Assembly (NCBI GenBank): GCA_018400895.1
Contig: JAGYLR010000003.1
Coordinates: forward strand, 1-29,968
Direction of reading: 5' to 3'
Source: a bacterium
GTDB taxonomy: Bacteria; Patescibacteriota; Minisyncoccia; Minisyncoccales; PWPS01
Length of the DNA: 29,968 nucleotides
Position numbers and translations under genes: made by a program. Of this stretch, positions 6,874-15,149 are shown in pieces. Each line of letters starts with the position of its first letter. Position 1 is the stretch's first letter. The notes beneath the pieces are model-generated. The model did no database searches. It saw only the letters and a list, made by a program, of their open reading frames with translations, and was not told the DNA's origin.

Positions 6874-7782
6874 ATGGAGATAGAAAATAACATATCTTTG
6901 AAAAATTACCTCACAATGCGTTTTAATTCACAAGCAAGATATTTTGTTGAGGTAAAAACTAAACAAGAACTAAAGCAGGTATTAGAAAGTGCAAATAAGT
7001 ATTTTATTATTGGAGGGGGAAGTAATGTTATTTTTCCTCAAAATTATGATGGATTGGTGATAAAGATTGCTATGAATAAAATTGAGATTGAAGATGGTGA
7101 TAATTTTAAGGTTTATTGTGAGGCAGGTGTTCCACTAGTTTCTTTTTCTAGGGACATAACAGAAAAAGGAGGATTGGGAATGGAATGGGCAACAGGAGTT
7201 CCTGGAAGTGTTGGAGGAGCAGTAAGAGGAAATGCAGGAGCATTTGACTACAATACATCTGATTTTATAGAGTCAGTTACTGCATTAAACACAGATACTC
7301 TAAAAGAAGAGATGTTTACTAAAGATGAATGTCATTTTTTTTACAGAGAAAGTATATTTAAAACAAAAAATAATTTAATAGTACTTTCTGTAAATTTTGT
7401 TTTTCCTAAAGGAGAAGGAGGAGTAAAAAAAATGAATGAATATCTAAAAATAAGAAAAGATAGACATCCACAACAACCATCTTGTGGAAGTGTGTTTAAA
7501 AATATAAAAGAAAATGTAAGTGAAGATTTATTAAAGAAGTATCCAGAAATGAAACAGTTTAATGGTGGAACAATTCCAGCAAGATATTTAATAGAGAAGT
7601 GTGGATTAAAAGGAGAAAAAAGAGGAGGAGCTCAGATATCAGAAAAACACTGTAACTTTATTATAAACACAGGAGAAGCAACAAAAGAAGATGTACAGTT
7701 TTTAATAGAAAAAGTAATAGAAAAAGTAAAAGAAAAGTTTGGTTTTACAATGGTTCCAGAGGTGGAAATAAACATATTTTAA
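6874..7782 (+). CDS. murB: UDP-N-acetylenolpyruvoylglucosamine reductase (MurB)
   Basis: 302 residues from ATG 6874. The frame is open further upstream to a TTG at 6835, but that lies inside the leader hairpin. MurB reduces UDP-GlcNAc-enolpyruvate to UDP-MurNAc with NADPH and FAD, the second committed step of peptidoglycan precursor synthesis in the cytoplasm. FAD-binding motifs are FIIGGGSNVIF (residues about 44-54) and WATGVPGSVGGAVRGNAGAF. Later conserved blocks are FYRES, HPQQPSCGSVFKN with the catalytic Ser/Cys region, IPARYLIEKCGLKG, GAQISEKHCNFIIN and the C-terminal MVPEVEI with the catalytic Glu. Length is normal. The hairpin just upstream suggests regulated expression. Confidence 0.95.
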   Translation: MEIENNISLKNYLTMRFNSQARYFVEVKTKQELKQVLESANKYFIIGGGSNVIFPQNYDGLVIKIAMNKIEIEDGDNFKVYCEAGVPLVSFSRDITEKGGLGMEWATGVPGSVGGAVRGNAGAFDYNTSDFIESVTALNTDTLKEEMFTKDECHFFYRESIFKTKNNLIVLSVNFVFPKGEGGVKKMNEYLKIRKDRHPQQPSCGSVFKNIKENVSEDLLKKYPEMKQFNGGTIPARYLIEKCGLKGEKRGGAQISEKHCNFIINTGEATKEDVQFLIEKVIEKVKEKFGFTMVPEVEINIF

Positions 7783-7821
7783 TGATAATATAAAGCGTAT
7801 TATTAATTTAATTTTTAATCT

Positions 7822-8190
7822 ATGGAGATAATATTTAGAGTAAAAAACGTAGATATTACTGATCACATAAAAACGTATGCAGAAGAAAAATTAACTTCTG
7901 CCTTTCATGTAGTTCCGCATATTATAGAAAAAAATCCTGATAGGTGCGTTCTTGAGATTGAGTTTGAAAAAATTACTGGAGAAGAAAAGGGTAAAATATT
8001 TAGAACAGAGGCACAAGCGAAACTTCCCGGAATATCTATAAAAGCAGAAGATATAGCAGAAAACTTTAAAACTTCTATAGATGAAGTTCACTATGAACTA
8101 GAACGTCAACTTAAAGAGTATAAAGAAAAGAAAGAGGCGATATACAAAAAAGGTGCAAGAGAAGCCAAAGAACAAAGAATAGAAGAATAA
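7822..8190 (+). CDS. hpf: ribosome hibernation-promoting factor, short form (HPF/RaiA family)
   Basis: 122 residues. The S30AE fold is visible: the start MEIIFRVKNVDITDHIKTYA, followed by EEKL, the strand CVLEIEFEKITG, then FRTEAQAKLPG, and the helix AEDIAENFKTSIDEVHYELE with RQL. The C-terminal tail is basic and charged (KEYKEKKEAIYKK). Members bind the 30S decoding region during slow growth and protect idle ribosomes. It lacks the extra C-terminal domain of long HPF. In many bacteria hpf lies directly before secA. Here an EEP gene and a duplicated 3' end of hpf lie between them. Confidence 0.9.
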   Translation: MEIIFRVKNVDITDHIKTYAEEKLTSAFHVVPHIIEKNPDRCVLEIEFEKITGEEKGKIFRTEAQAKLPGISIKAEDIAENFKTSIDEVHYELERQLKEYKEKKEAIYKKGAREAKEQRIEE

Positions 8191-8210
8191 ATTAAATTAA
8201 ATCCTAAATT
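8126..8210 (+). repeat. 85-bp direct repeat, copy A (hpf 3' end, original)
   Basis: Covers the last 21 codons of hpf, its stop, and 20 bp beyond. It matches 9373-9457 base for base except C8145/T9392 and C8203/T9450 (83 of 85). The similarity returns further on: the sequence around 8249-8275 (TTTGTAATTTGTGTTTTGTA) is nearly repeated near 9510-9536. Confidence 0.95.
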
Positions 8211-8288
8211 TTGAATTTTGAATCAATTTCAAATTATTTAATTTCAAATTTTTTGTAATTTGTGTTTTGTATTTTTAAAAGAAAAGTT

Positions 8289-9372
8289 ATGAAAAAAAAT
8301 CTATTTAGAATTATCTATATTGTTTTAGGGGTACCATTAGCAGCATTTTTGTTTTTACTGTTTTTTTTGACTGTTATGGAATACAGGCCTAATAAAATTG
8401 AAATTCTTGAAACAAGTGGTGATGCGTCTAAACAGTTGGATACTTGATGATACACTTAATTTGATGACCTTAATATCGGCTATGCTTCATTGGGTGAATA
8501 CGAAGATTTTGTGATGGATGGTGGTGAAAGAGGCCGTCCAAAATCTAAGGATTTTGTATTTGAATATTTACAAGGAATAAAAAGTATTCTTAAAACCTAT
8601 GAGAGTGATGTTTATTTTCTTCAGGAAGTTGGATGAACATTCTAGAAGAAGTTATAACACCAATCAGGTTGAAACTTTGCACGAAACTGTAGGAGACAAT
8701 GCGTATCAAAGTGTATTTGCATATAATTTTAAGGTTTCATTTGTGCCATTTCCTGTTTCTTTTTAGTGAACACATTGGTCATGTTGCTAAGTGGGATGCA
8801 GACTTTGTCTGAATATGAAATGGCAAGCAGTAAGCGAATGCAGGTTTCCAGGGAGAATTTTCCTGGCCACTCAGAACCGCAAATTTGAAACGTGCAATGA
8901 TTGTGACCCGTCTTCCCATTAAAGACAGTGATAAAGAACTTATTCTTATTAACCTTCATATGAGTGCGTATGACGATGGTTCTATGCGTAAACAAGAAAT
9001 GGAACTTTTAAAAAGTGCTACACAAAGAAAGAGAAAAAGGCAATTACATTATTGCCGGTGGAGACTTTAATCAGACATTTCCCGAAGCCGAAGGATTGTT
9101 TCCGGTGATTGATGAAGAATATTTTATTGCACCACAAATGGAAGAGGGGGTGCTTGGCGAAGGGTTTGATTTTGCTATTGATATTTCTTATCCCAGTACC
9201 AGAGTTCAATATGCCTTATGATATAAACAGTGATTTGACACAATGCTATATCATTGACGGTTTTGTGGTAAGTGATAATGTCAATGTCTTGAGCGTAAAA
9301 ACAATTGACCATGCATTTAAATATAGTGACCATAACCCAGTAATTTTGGAGGCAGAACTTATAAGTGAATAA
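8289..9372 (+). pseudogene. endonuclease/exonuclease/phosphatase (EEP) family protein, heavily frameshifted
   Basis: The start ATG 8289 gives a membrane anchor (IIYIVLGVPLAAFLFLLFFL, residues about 7-26). Joining frames yields the DNase I-like/EEP fold: NIGYASLGEYEDFVMDGG, YFLQEVD with the metal-binding Glu, SRRSYNTNQ, LKRAMIVTRLPIKDSD, LINLHMS, IIAGGDFNQTFPEAEG, CYIIDGFVVSDNV and the catalytic SDHNPVILEAEL. About nine one-base shifts are needed, near 8445, 8470, 8632, 8763, 8790, 8850, 8860, 9020 and 9205. Base composition is unlike the neighbours: 32 of 60 bases are G/C in 8821-8880 against about 12 of 60 in 9661-9720. It lies between two copies of the hpf 3' end, so it is probably a horizontally acquired insert. 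Substrate is unknown; relatives cleave nucleic acids, phospholipids or sugar phosphates. Confidence 0.8.
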
Positions 9373-9457
9373 AAAAGAAAGAGGCGATATATAAAAAAGG
9401 TGCAAGAGAAGCCAAAGAACAAAGAATAGAAGAATAAATTAAATTAAATTCTAAATT
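9373..9457 (+). repeat. 85-bp direct repeat, copy B (duplicated hpf 3' end)
   Basis: Starts at the very next base after the EEP stop codon (9370-9372) and repeats 8126-8210 with two differences. It holds a promoterless fragment of hpf coding sequence (last 21 codons) with its stop at 9435-9437. It marks the right edge of the EEP insertion. Confidence 0.95.
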
Positions 9458-9568
9458 CTAAATCCTAAATACTAAACAAATCCTAAATAGTAATGTTCTA
9501 AATTCTAAACTTTTTGTAGTTTGTGTTTTGTAATTTTATTGATAATTGATAATTGAAAATTATAAAAA
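9458..9568 (+). repeat. AT-rich intergenic simple repeats before secA
   Basis: Imperfect copies of TTCTAAAT and TCCTAAAT (9438-9510), then TTGATAATTGATAATTGAAA at 9539-9558. The latter is the reverse complement of the motif at about 187-207 (TTTTCAATTATCAATTTTCA), so this is a dispersed AT-rich intergenic motif of the genome. No Shine-Dalgarno sequence precedes secA. Confidence 0.55.
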
Positions 9569-12076
9569 ATGTCCTTTATAGATAAAATATTTGGAGATCC
9601 TAATGAAAAGCAGTTGAAAACACTGCGTCCTTTGGTTGATAAAATAAATGAATTAGAAGGAAGTATAAAAGATATTTCAGAAGAAGAGATTATTAAAAAA
9701 TCAGAGACATTAAAAGAAAAATCAAAAACAGAAAACTTAGATAATCTTCTTGTGGAGGCTTTTGCTCTTGTAAGAGAAGCATCAAAAAGAACTCTTCAAC
9801 AACGTCATTACGATTCACAAATCATTGGAGGAATTGCGCTTCATCAAGGAAAGATTGCTGAGATGAAAACAGGAGAAGGTAAAACGCTAGCAGCGACTCT
9901 TTCTGCTTATCTTAATGCCTTAAAGGGAGATGGTGTTCATATTGTTACTGTAAATGATTATCTTGCAAGGAGAGATACAGTGTGGATGGGTCAGATTTAC
10001 CACTATCTAGGGATTAGTACAGGGTGTGTTAATGATCGCCAGTCTTTTATTTATGACCCAGAATATAAAAGTATTGATGAAGAAGACGAAAAAGATGAAC
10101 AACGTGATGAATTAGGTTCTTTTAGAGTGCAAGAAGATTTTTTAAGACCGTGTACTAGAAAAGAAGCTTATGCAACGGATATAACCTATGGAACAAATAA
10201 TCAGTTTGGATTTGATTATTTACGAGATAATATGGCGGTAAACATAAAAGATAGAGTACAGCGTGGGTTTAATTATGCAATAATTGATGAAGTTGACTCT
10301 ATTTTAATTGATGAGGCAAGAACTCCTTTAATTATATCTGTTCCAGAAGAAGGAGATGATTTTAAACAAAAGAAAGAAATGTATCTGGAGTTTTCTTCTC
10401 GCATAATTCCTCAACTTGTATCAGGAAAAGATTACGAAGTTCATGAAAAAGAAAAGACAGTTACTTTAACTGATGAAGGGGTAGATAAGGTTGAAAATAT
10501 TTTGGGCATAGAAAATCTTTATGATGATAAAGGATTAAATGCTAGGTATTATTTAGAACAAGCTTTAAGAGCTCAGGCAAAAAATGAGACAACAGGAAAA
10601 CCACTATATGAGAAAGATATACACTATGTGGTAAAAAACGGAGAGGTGATGATTGTTGATGAATTCACCGGAAGAATGATGCCTGGTAGAAGGTGGTCGG
10701 GAGGATTACATCAGGCAGTAGAAGCAAAAGAAGGGGTAAACATACAGCCAGAATCAAGTACTATGGCTAGTGTAACTTTTCAAAATTTGTTTCGTATGTA
10801 TGACAAATTATCAGGAATGACTGGAACAGCTAAAACATCAGCGGAAGAATTATTTAAAGTTTATGGAACAGAGGTATTAATCATTCCTACAAATAGACCG
10901 CTTGTAAGAAAAGAATTACCAGACAGAGTTTACAAAACTGAAATAGGAAAGTTTAAAGCAGTAGTTAGAGAAGTAAAAAATAAAAACGAAAAAGGCCAAC
11001 CGGTGCTTATTGGTACGGTATCAATAGAGAAGAATGAACTGTTGTCAAAGATGCTAAATAGAGAGGGAATTAGCCATATGATTCTTAATGCTAAAAACCA
11101 CGAAAAGGAGGCGGAAATTATTGCTCAGGCAGGAAAGTTTGGTGCTGTTACCGTAGCAACTAATATGGCTGGAAGGGGAGTAGATATAATTTTAGGAGGA
11201 AATCCACCAGATGAAGAAAAAGCTAAAACGGTACGCGATTTAGGAGGATTGATAGTTATAGGAACAGAACGTCATGAAGCAAGAAGAATAGATGACCAGC
11301 TTCGTGGAAGATGTGGAAGACAAGGTGATCCAGGAGAGAGTCAGTTTTATGTTTCTTTGGAAGATGATTTGATGCGTGTGTTTGGAGGAGATAGAATAAA
11401 GAACTTAATGAGTAAATTTAAACTTCCAGAAGATGAGCCGATAGAGATGAAGTTTGTTTCTGGAATTATTGAATCAGCCCAAAGTAAAGTAGAAGGGTAT
11501 CATTTTGACGCCAGAAAGCATGTTTTACAGTATGATGAAGTTTTATTTAAACACCGTGAAAAGTTTTATTCTTTAAGAAATGAAGTATTGAAAAGAGCAG
11601 AGGAAAAAGATTTACGTTCTTTTTTTATTGAGCTTATTGAGAAGTGGGGTGAAAGTAAACAGGAATATATAAAAAAAGTTGAAGAAATAGGAGAAGAAGA
11701 TATGATAAATATAGAAAAGTTTGTTGCCTTAAGAACAATGGACTTTTTATGGAAAGAACATTTAATAATGATGGACGAACTTAGAGAATCGGTTAGTATA
11801 CGTGCTTATGGACAGAGAGATCCATTAATAGAGTATAAAAGAGAGGGACATTTTTATTTTAAAGCGTTTATGGAACAGATTGAAAAAGAAATAGTTGATA
11901 GAATATTTAGAGTAAAAAAGCCAAGAGTGGTGAAAAATCCAAAGATAATGATAAGAAAAAATATAGATGATAGTAATATAGATGCTAGTAAAGTTAAAAA
12001 AGTTGGAAGAAATGACCCTTGTCCTTGCGGAAGTGGGAAGAAGTACAAAAAGTGTCACGGAGCACAACAATCTTGA
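9569..12076 (+). CDS. secA: preprotein translocase motor ATPase SecA
   Basis: 835 residues, a normal length. SecA drives unfolded secretory proteins through SecYEG using ATP. Visible motifs are Walker A MKTGEGKTL (residues about 99-107), VNDYLARRD, TYGTNNQFGFDYLRDNM, the DEAD-type IIDEVDSILIDEARTPLIIS, MIVDEFTGRMMPGRRWSGGL, MTGTAKT, TNMAGRGVDIILGG, GTERHEARRIDDQLRGRCGR and QGDPG. The C-terminus carries the zinc-binding SEC-C motif NDPCPCGSGKKYKKCHG. A charged Asp/Glu-rich insert (SIDEEDEKDEQRDEL) lies after Walker A and before the TYGTNN block. The hpf-secA order is conserved in many bacteria; here it is interrupted by the EEP insert. Confidence 0.98.
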   Translation: MSFIDKIFGDPNEKQLKTLRPLVDKINELEGSIKDISEEEIIKKSETLKEKSKTENLDNLLVEAFALVREASKRTLQQRHYDSQIIGGIALHQGKIAEMKTGEGKTLAATLSAYLNALKGDGVHIVTVNDYLARRDTVWMGQIYHYLGISTGCVNDRQSFIYDPEYKSIDEEDEKDEQRDELGSFRVQEDFLRPCTRKEAYATDITYGTNNQFGFDYLRDNMAVNIKDRVQRGFNYAIIDEVDSILIDEARTPLIISVPEEGDDFKQKKEMYLEFSSRIIPQLVSGKDYEVHEKEKTVTLTDEGVDKVENILGIENLYDDKGLNARYYLEQALRAQAKNETTGKPLYEKDIHYVVKNGEVMIVDEFTGRMMPGRRWSGGLHQAVEAKEGVNIQPESSTMASVTFQNLFRMYDKLSGMTGTAKTSAEELFKVYGTEVLIIPTNRPLVRKELPDRVYKTEIGKFKAVVREVKNKNEKGQPVLIGTVSIEKNELLSKMLNREGISHMILNAKNHEKEAEIIAQAGKFGAVTVATNMAGRGVDIILGGNPPDEEKAKTVRDLGGLIVIGTERHEARRIDDQLRGRCGRQGDPGESQFYVSLEDDLMRVFGGDRIKNLMSKFKLPEDEPIEMKFVSGIIESAQSKVEGYHFDARKHVLQYDEVLFKHREKFYSLRNEVLKRAEEKDLRSFFIELIEKWGESKQEYIKKVEEIGEEDMINIEKFVALRTMDFLWKEHLIMMDELRESVSIRAYGQRDPLIEYKREGHFYFKAFMEQIEKEIVDRIFRVKKPRVVKNPKIMIRKNIDDSNIDASKVKKVGRNDPCPCGSGKKYKKCHGAQQS

Positions 12077-12089
12077 TTTATAAAAGTAG

Positions 12090-12114
12090 CATAGCGGGGT
12101 CGGACCCCGCTATG
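12090..12114 (+). repeat. 25-bp palindrome, copy 1
   Basis: Perfect inverted repeat: CATAGCGGGGTC, one G, then GACCCCGCTATG. It is identical, with flanking bases (12088-12117 against 12721-12750), to copy 2. As RNA it would form a 12-bp GC-rich stem just after the secA stop, so it may protect or end the mRNA, but no T-run follows. Confidence 0.9.
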
Positions 12115-12132
12115 GCATTAGGAAGTTTTTTA

Positions 12133-12161
12133 TTGACAAATAAGTAATTTTATATTATAAT
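12133..12161 (+). promoter_or_regulatory. perfect consensus sigma-70 promoter
   Basis: TTGACA at 12133-12138, exactly 17 bp, and TATAAT at 12156-12161. Both hexamers match the consensus completely. The start would be near 12168, giving a 25-nt leader for the secreted protein at 12193. Confidence 0.9.
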
Positions 12162-12170
12162 TTAGGTACA

Positions 12171-12185
12171 GTTCTTTAAAAGGAG
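12171..12185 (+). promoter_or_regulatory. boxA-like leader motif overlapping a strong Shine-Dalgarno
   Basis: GTTCTTTAAAA (12171-12181) resembles the NusB/S10 boxA of rRNA leaders. The same 11-mer occurs at 29353-29363 right after another strong promoter. AGGAG at 12181-12185 lies 7 bases before the ATG at 12193, one of the few good Shine-Dalgarno sites in this window. Confidence 0.45.
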
Positions 12186-12192
12186 AAAGCAA

Positions 12193-12660
12193 ATGAAATA
12201 TGTAGTATTGATAGTTTTATTGGTAACAACAGTAGGAAGTGTTAGCGCAAGAAACGCAGAAACTCTTCCTTCATTTGACAGTGTGATGGTTTCTATTGGA
12301 TATCTTTATTTAGAAGATCACAATAGTGTTGATTTTGAAATAGGAGGTGTTTATGAAGATGTGAACTTTTTCTTTTCAGTCGCTGGGTTTGAAACCAGTA
12401 AAAACCGAAGAGGTGAAGTATATATCTCTCCAACTATTGGAAAGATTGGGTTAGAATATCAAGCATTAAAAGGTGATACCTTTCTCCTAGGAGTTGGAGG
12501 AATGTACACTTTTAATAGAGGTTTTATTGTTCCTTATCTTTCCTTGGGAATGACTATTGAAAAGTTCTTTATGCGTATTAGAGGTGGAGTGGGAGTTACT
12601 CCTGAAGATGCTTCGTTTGATGGACCAGTTGCAGAAGCAAGTATAGGACTTAGCTTTTAA
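12193..12660 (+). CDS. small secreted beta-strand-rich protein
   Basis: 155 residues. An N-terminal signal peptide is clear: MKYVVLIVLLVTTVGSVSA, with a probable signal peptidase I site after VSA. The mature part alternates short amphipathic strands separated by turns (VMVSIGYLYLED, VDFEIGGVYEDV, FLLGVGGMYTFN, FIVPYLSLGMTI, FFMRIRGGVGV) and ends in a strand closing with Phe (AEASIGLSF). This is the look of a small outer-membrane-type beta-barrel. CPR bacteria are generally thought to lack a classical outer membrane, so its location is a puzzle; it may be a secreted or wall-associated beta protein. A perfect promoter, strong Shine-Dalgarno and own terminator indicate an abundant single-gene transcript. 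No specific family is recognised. Confidence 0.8.
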   Translation: MKYVVLIVLLVTTVGSVSARNAETLPSFDSVMVSIGYLYLEDHNSVDFEIGGVYEDVNFFFSVAGFETSKNRRGEVYISPTIGKIGLEYQALKGDTFLLGVGGMYTFNRGFIVPYLSLGMTIEKFFMRIRGGVGVTPEDASFDGPVAEASIGLSF

Positions 12661-12665
12661 TCACA

Positions 12666-12694
12666 AGCCCCTTTGTTAAAAAAGGGGCCTTTTA
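12666..12694 (+). terminator. intrinsic terminator of the secreted-protein gene
   Basis: GCCCCTTT (12667-12674) pairs with AAAGGGGC (12681-12688) around a 6-base loop, followed by CTTTTATTT. It lies 6 bp after the stop at 12660. Confidence 0.85.
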
Positions 12695-12722
12695 TTTACA
12701 TCTTATGCATCCCCAAAAAAAG

Positions 12723-12747
12723 CATAGCGGGGTCGGACCCCGCTATG
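12723..12747 (+). repeat. 25-bp palindrome, copy 2
   Basis: Identical to 12090-12114. The two copies bracket the secreted-protein gene, its promoter and terminator. The element looks like a REP-type or miniature mobile palindrome. Confidence 0.9.
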
Positions 12748-12786
12748 GCAATAGTGTAGAATGACCGAGTGACCGAGGTGTCACCT

Positions 12787-12816
12787 TTGACATTTTTGTT
12801 TGATGTTTGGTGTTAT
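12787..12816 (+). promoter_or_regulatory. possible secD promoter
   Basis: TTGACA at 12787-12792 and TGTTAT at 12811-12816 with an 18-bp spacer. The -10 matches only 4 of 6, so this is tentative. It lies 19 bp before the secD ATG. Confidence 0.4.
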
Positions 12817-12834
12817 TGACTAAAATAATGAAAG

Positions 12835-14262
12835 ATGTCATACTCGGGAAACATGAAAAACCAGAAAATAACAGTAGGGTTAATAATATTTTTGGCATTT
12901 ACTGCCTATCTAGTGTTTTCCCCCAAGTATTTTAATGCAGGGGTGAATTTTTTGAATAGTAAACTTCCTCTTTCTATACCACAAGTAAAAGAGCTTGACT
13001 TTGAATTGGGTCTTGATTTACAAGGTGGTGCACATTTGCTTTATGAGGCAGATCTTAGTGATGTTAATGAAACAGATAAAGAGAGCAGGATGGAGGGTGT
13101 TCGTAATTTAATAGAACGCAGAATAAATATTTTTGGAATAGGTGAGTCGTTGGTCCAAACAAAAGGAGATCGTTTGATAGTTGAACTTCCTGGTGTTCAT
13201 GATTTAGATGAGGCAATAAAAACAATTGGAGGAACTCCTTTTCTTGACTTTAGAGAACTTTCTGAAGAATTAGAAGAATTAAGAAAAGAAAAAATAGAAG
13301 AAGTAGAACAGTTTATCGGAAAGCCTTTTGAAGAATTTACAATGGATGACATTGTTTCTCTTGATGAAGAAGAATTTGAAGGATTAGAAATAATATTTCA
13401 AAACACATACCAAACAACTGATCTTACTGGCAGACATTTATCTGATGCAAGAGTAATATTTGATCAAATTACTGGTAAACCATCAATATCTTTAGAGTTT
13501 GATGAAGAAGGATCACAGCTATTTGAAGAGATAACAGAAAGAAATGTTGATAAGCCGATAGCAACATTTTTAGATGGAGAAATTCTCCAAGAAGCAACTG
13601 TTTCAGAAAAAATAGCTGGAGGTAAAGCTCAGATAACTGGTGATTTTACATTAGATGAGGCAAGTTCTCTTGCTAGAGATTTGCGAATAGGTGCGTTACC
13701 GGTTCCAATAGAACTTATTTCTCAACAAAGTATAGGTCCTTCTTTAGGTGAGGAGTCATTAAGGTTGTCAGTAATTGCAGGACTGTGGGGATTTTTAGCA
13801 ATAGCACTATTTATGATTATTGTATACCGTCTTCCGGGAATTATTTCAGTTATTTCTTTGGTTTTTTATGGACTTATTGTAATGGCCTTATTTAAACTAA
13901 TTCCAGTAACCTTAACTCTTTCTGGAATAGCTGGATTTATACTTTCAGTGGGGATGGCGATAGATGCTAATATTTTAATTTTTTCTAGAACTCGTGAAGA
14001 ACTAAAAAAGGGAAGTAGTCTTACAGAGAGTGTTAACGAAGGAGTTCGCAGAGCATGGCCTTCTATAAGAGACGGCAACTTTACCACTCTTGCTGTGGCA
14101 ATGGTATTTTTCTTTATAGCTACAAGTTTTGTAAGAGGGTTTGCTGTTACATTAATACTAGGAATACTTGTTAGTGTGTTTTCAGCAATGGTAGTTACAC
14201 GTTTTATACTTTTACTTGCAGCTAGTAAAAGTTCAGAGAAAATAAAGAAGTTTTGGCTATGA
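12835..14262 (+). CDS. secD: protein translocase subunit SecD
   Basis: 475 residues, shorter than E. coli SecD (about 615) as usual in streamlined genomes. SecDF helps pull translocated proteins through SecYEG on the outer face, using the proton gradient. After an N-terminal membrane helix come the SecD signature LGLDLQGGAHLLYEAD, the P1 domain (VRNLIERRINIFGIGES, LIVELPGV), then SISLEFDEEGSQLFEEIT, and from about residue 300 five more membrane helices with GMAIDANILIFSRTREEL, the conserved Asp region, and RAWPSIRDGNFTTL. A second in-frame ATG at 12853 (MKNQKITVG) follows a weak GGGA and could be the true start. Its TGA overlaps the secF ATG (ATGA). Confidence 0.95.
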   Translation: MSYSGNMKNQKITVGLIIFLAFTAYLVFSPKYFNAGVNFLNSKLPLSIPQVKELDFELGLDLQGGAHLLYEADLSDVNETDKESRMEGVRNLIERRINIFGIGESLVQTKGDRLIVELPGVHDLDEAIKTIGGTPFLDFRELSEELEELRKEKIEEVEQFIGKPFEEFTMDDIVSLDEEEFEGLEIIFQNTYQTTDLTGRHLSDARVIFDQITGKPSISLEFDEEGSQLFEEITERNVDKPIATFLDGEILQEATVSEKIAGGKAQITGDFTLDEASSLARDLRIGALPVPIELISQQSIGPSLGEESLRLSVIAGLWGFLAIALFMIIVYRLPGIISVISLVFYGLIVMALFKLIPVTLTLSGIAGFILSVGMAIDANILIFSRTREELKKGSSLTESVNEGVRRAWPSIRDGNFTTLAVAMVFFFIATSFVRGFAVTLILGILVSVFSAMVVTRFILLLAASKSSEKIKKFWL

Positions 14263-15149
14263 AAATTATAGAATTTACAAAACATAGAAAAGTTTACTAT
14301 ATCACATCACTGGTTTTGATTTTACTTAGTGTTGGTGCTGTTTTAATTTGGGGAGTCAATCCAGGAATAGAATTTTCTGGAGGAAGCATACTTGAAACAG
14401 AATATGAAGAAGAACGTCCTTTAGTTACAGAGATAAGAGGAGCAATAGAACAAGAAGGAGTGGGTGAAGTTTATGTTCAACCAGTAGGAGAAAAGGGGAT
14501 TATTGTAAGAACTTCTTCCTCTGATGAAGATACTTACAGAAAAATATCAAATGTACTGGAAGGTACAACAGCACATTATTTTGAGTCAATTGGTCCTACA
14601 GTTGGAAGTGAATTAAAAAATAAATCAATTATAGCGATAATTATTGCTTCACTACTGGTTATATTTTATGTAGCAATTAGTTTTAATGGTGTTGAGGGAC
14701 CAATAAGGCCTTTAAAGTACGGAGTTATAGCTGTTGGGGTAGCAATATTGCACGATGTTTTAATAATAGTAGGAATATTTTCTGCGTTGGGATATTTCTT
14801 TGGGGTTCAAATGACTATACCTATAGCTGTTGCTTTACTTACTACACTAGGGTACTCAATAAACGATACTGTAGTTATATTTGATAGAGTAAGAGAAAAC
14901 CTTATAAGGGGAGTTGAGAGAGATTTTCGTAAATTGGTAGATAGAAGTTTGACAGAAACTTTGGGAAGATCACTAATGACATCAATTACTACGCTTCTTG
15001 TATTGTTCTCAATACTTATATTTGGAGGTTCAACACTTTTTTACTTTATTTTAGCTCTTATTTTAGGAATAATTTTAGGGACATACTCTTCTATATTTCT
15101 TGCTGGCTCTTTTCTTTATAGTTGGTGCCACTTGACAAAAAAGAAGTAA
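14259..15149 (+). CDS. secF: protein translocase subunit SecF
   Basis: 296 residues from the ATG at 14259, which overlaps the secD stop by four bases (ATGA), pointing to translational coupling. SecF forms a complex with SecD in the membrane. The first helix (about 15-33) is followed by the SecF signature NPGIEFSGGSILE, a small periplasmic domain, and five membrane helices holding TLGYSINDTVVIFDRVREN and RSLTETLGRSLMTSITTLL. The end is short and basic. Length and motif order match the family. A promoter for the next gene starts inside its last codons. Confidence 0.95.
   Translation: MKIIEFTKHRKVYYITSLVLILLSVGAVLIWGVNPGIEFSGGSILETEYEEERPLVTEIRGAIEQEGVGEVYVQPVGEKGIIVRTSSSDEDTYRKISNVLEGTTAHYFESIGPTVGSELKNKSIIAIIIASLLVIFYVAISFNGVEGPIRPLKYGVIAVGVAILHDVLIIVGIFSALGYFFGVQMTIPIAVALLTTLGYSINDTVVIFDRVRENLIRGVERDFRKLVDRSLTETLGRSLMTSITTLLVLFSILIFGGSTLFYFILALILGIILGTYSSIFLAGSFLYSWCHLTKKK

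Noticed and set aside
8289..9372. Programmed frameshifting or an alternative genetic code as the reason for the broken EEP gene
   Set aside because: About nine shifts in both directions are too many for recoding. TGA ends other genes normally.
9539..9566. TTGATA/TATAAA as a secA promoter
   Set aside because: The -10 would lie 3 bp before the ATG, so the transcript would start inside the gene. The region is a simple AT repeat.
13866..14285. 139-codon minus-strand ORF under secD/secF
   Set aside because: It is a shadow of the conserved membrane region on the plus strand and has no protein-like features.
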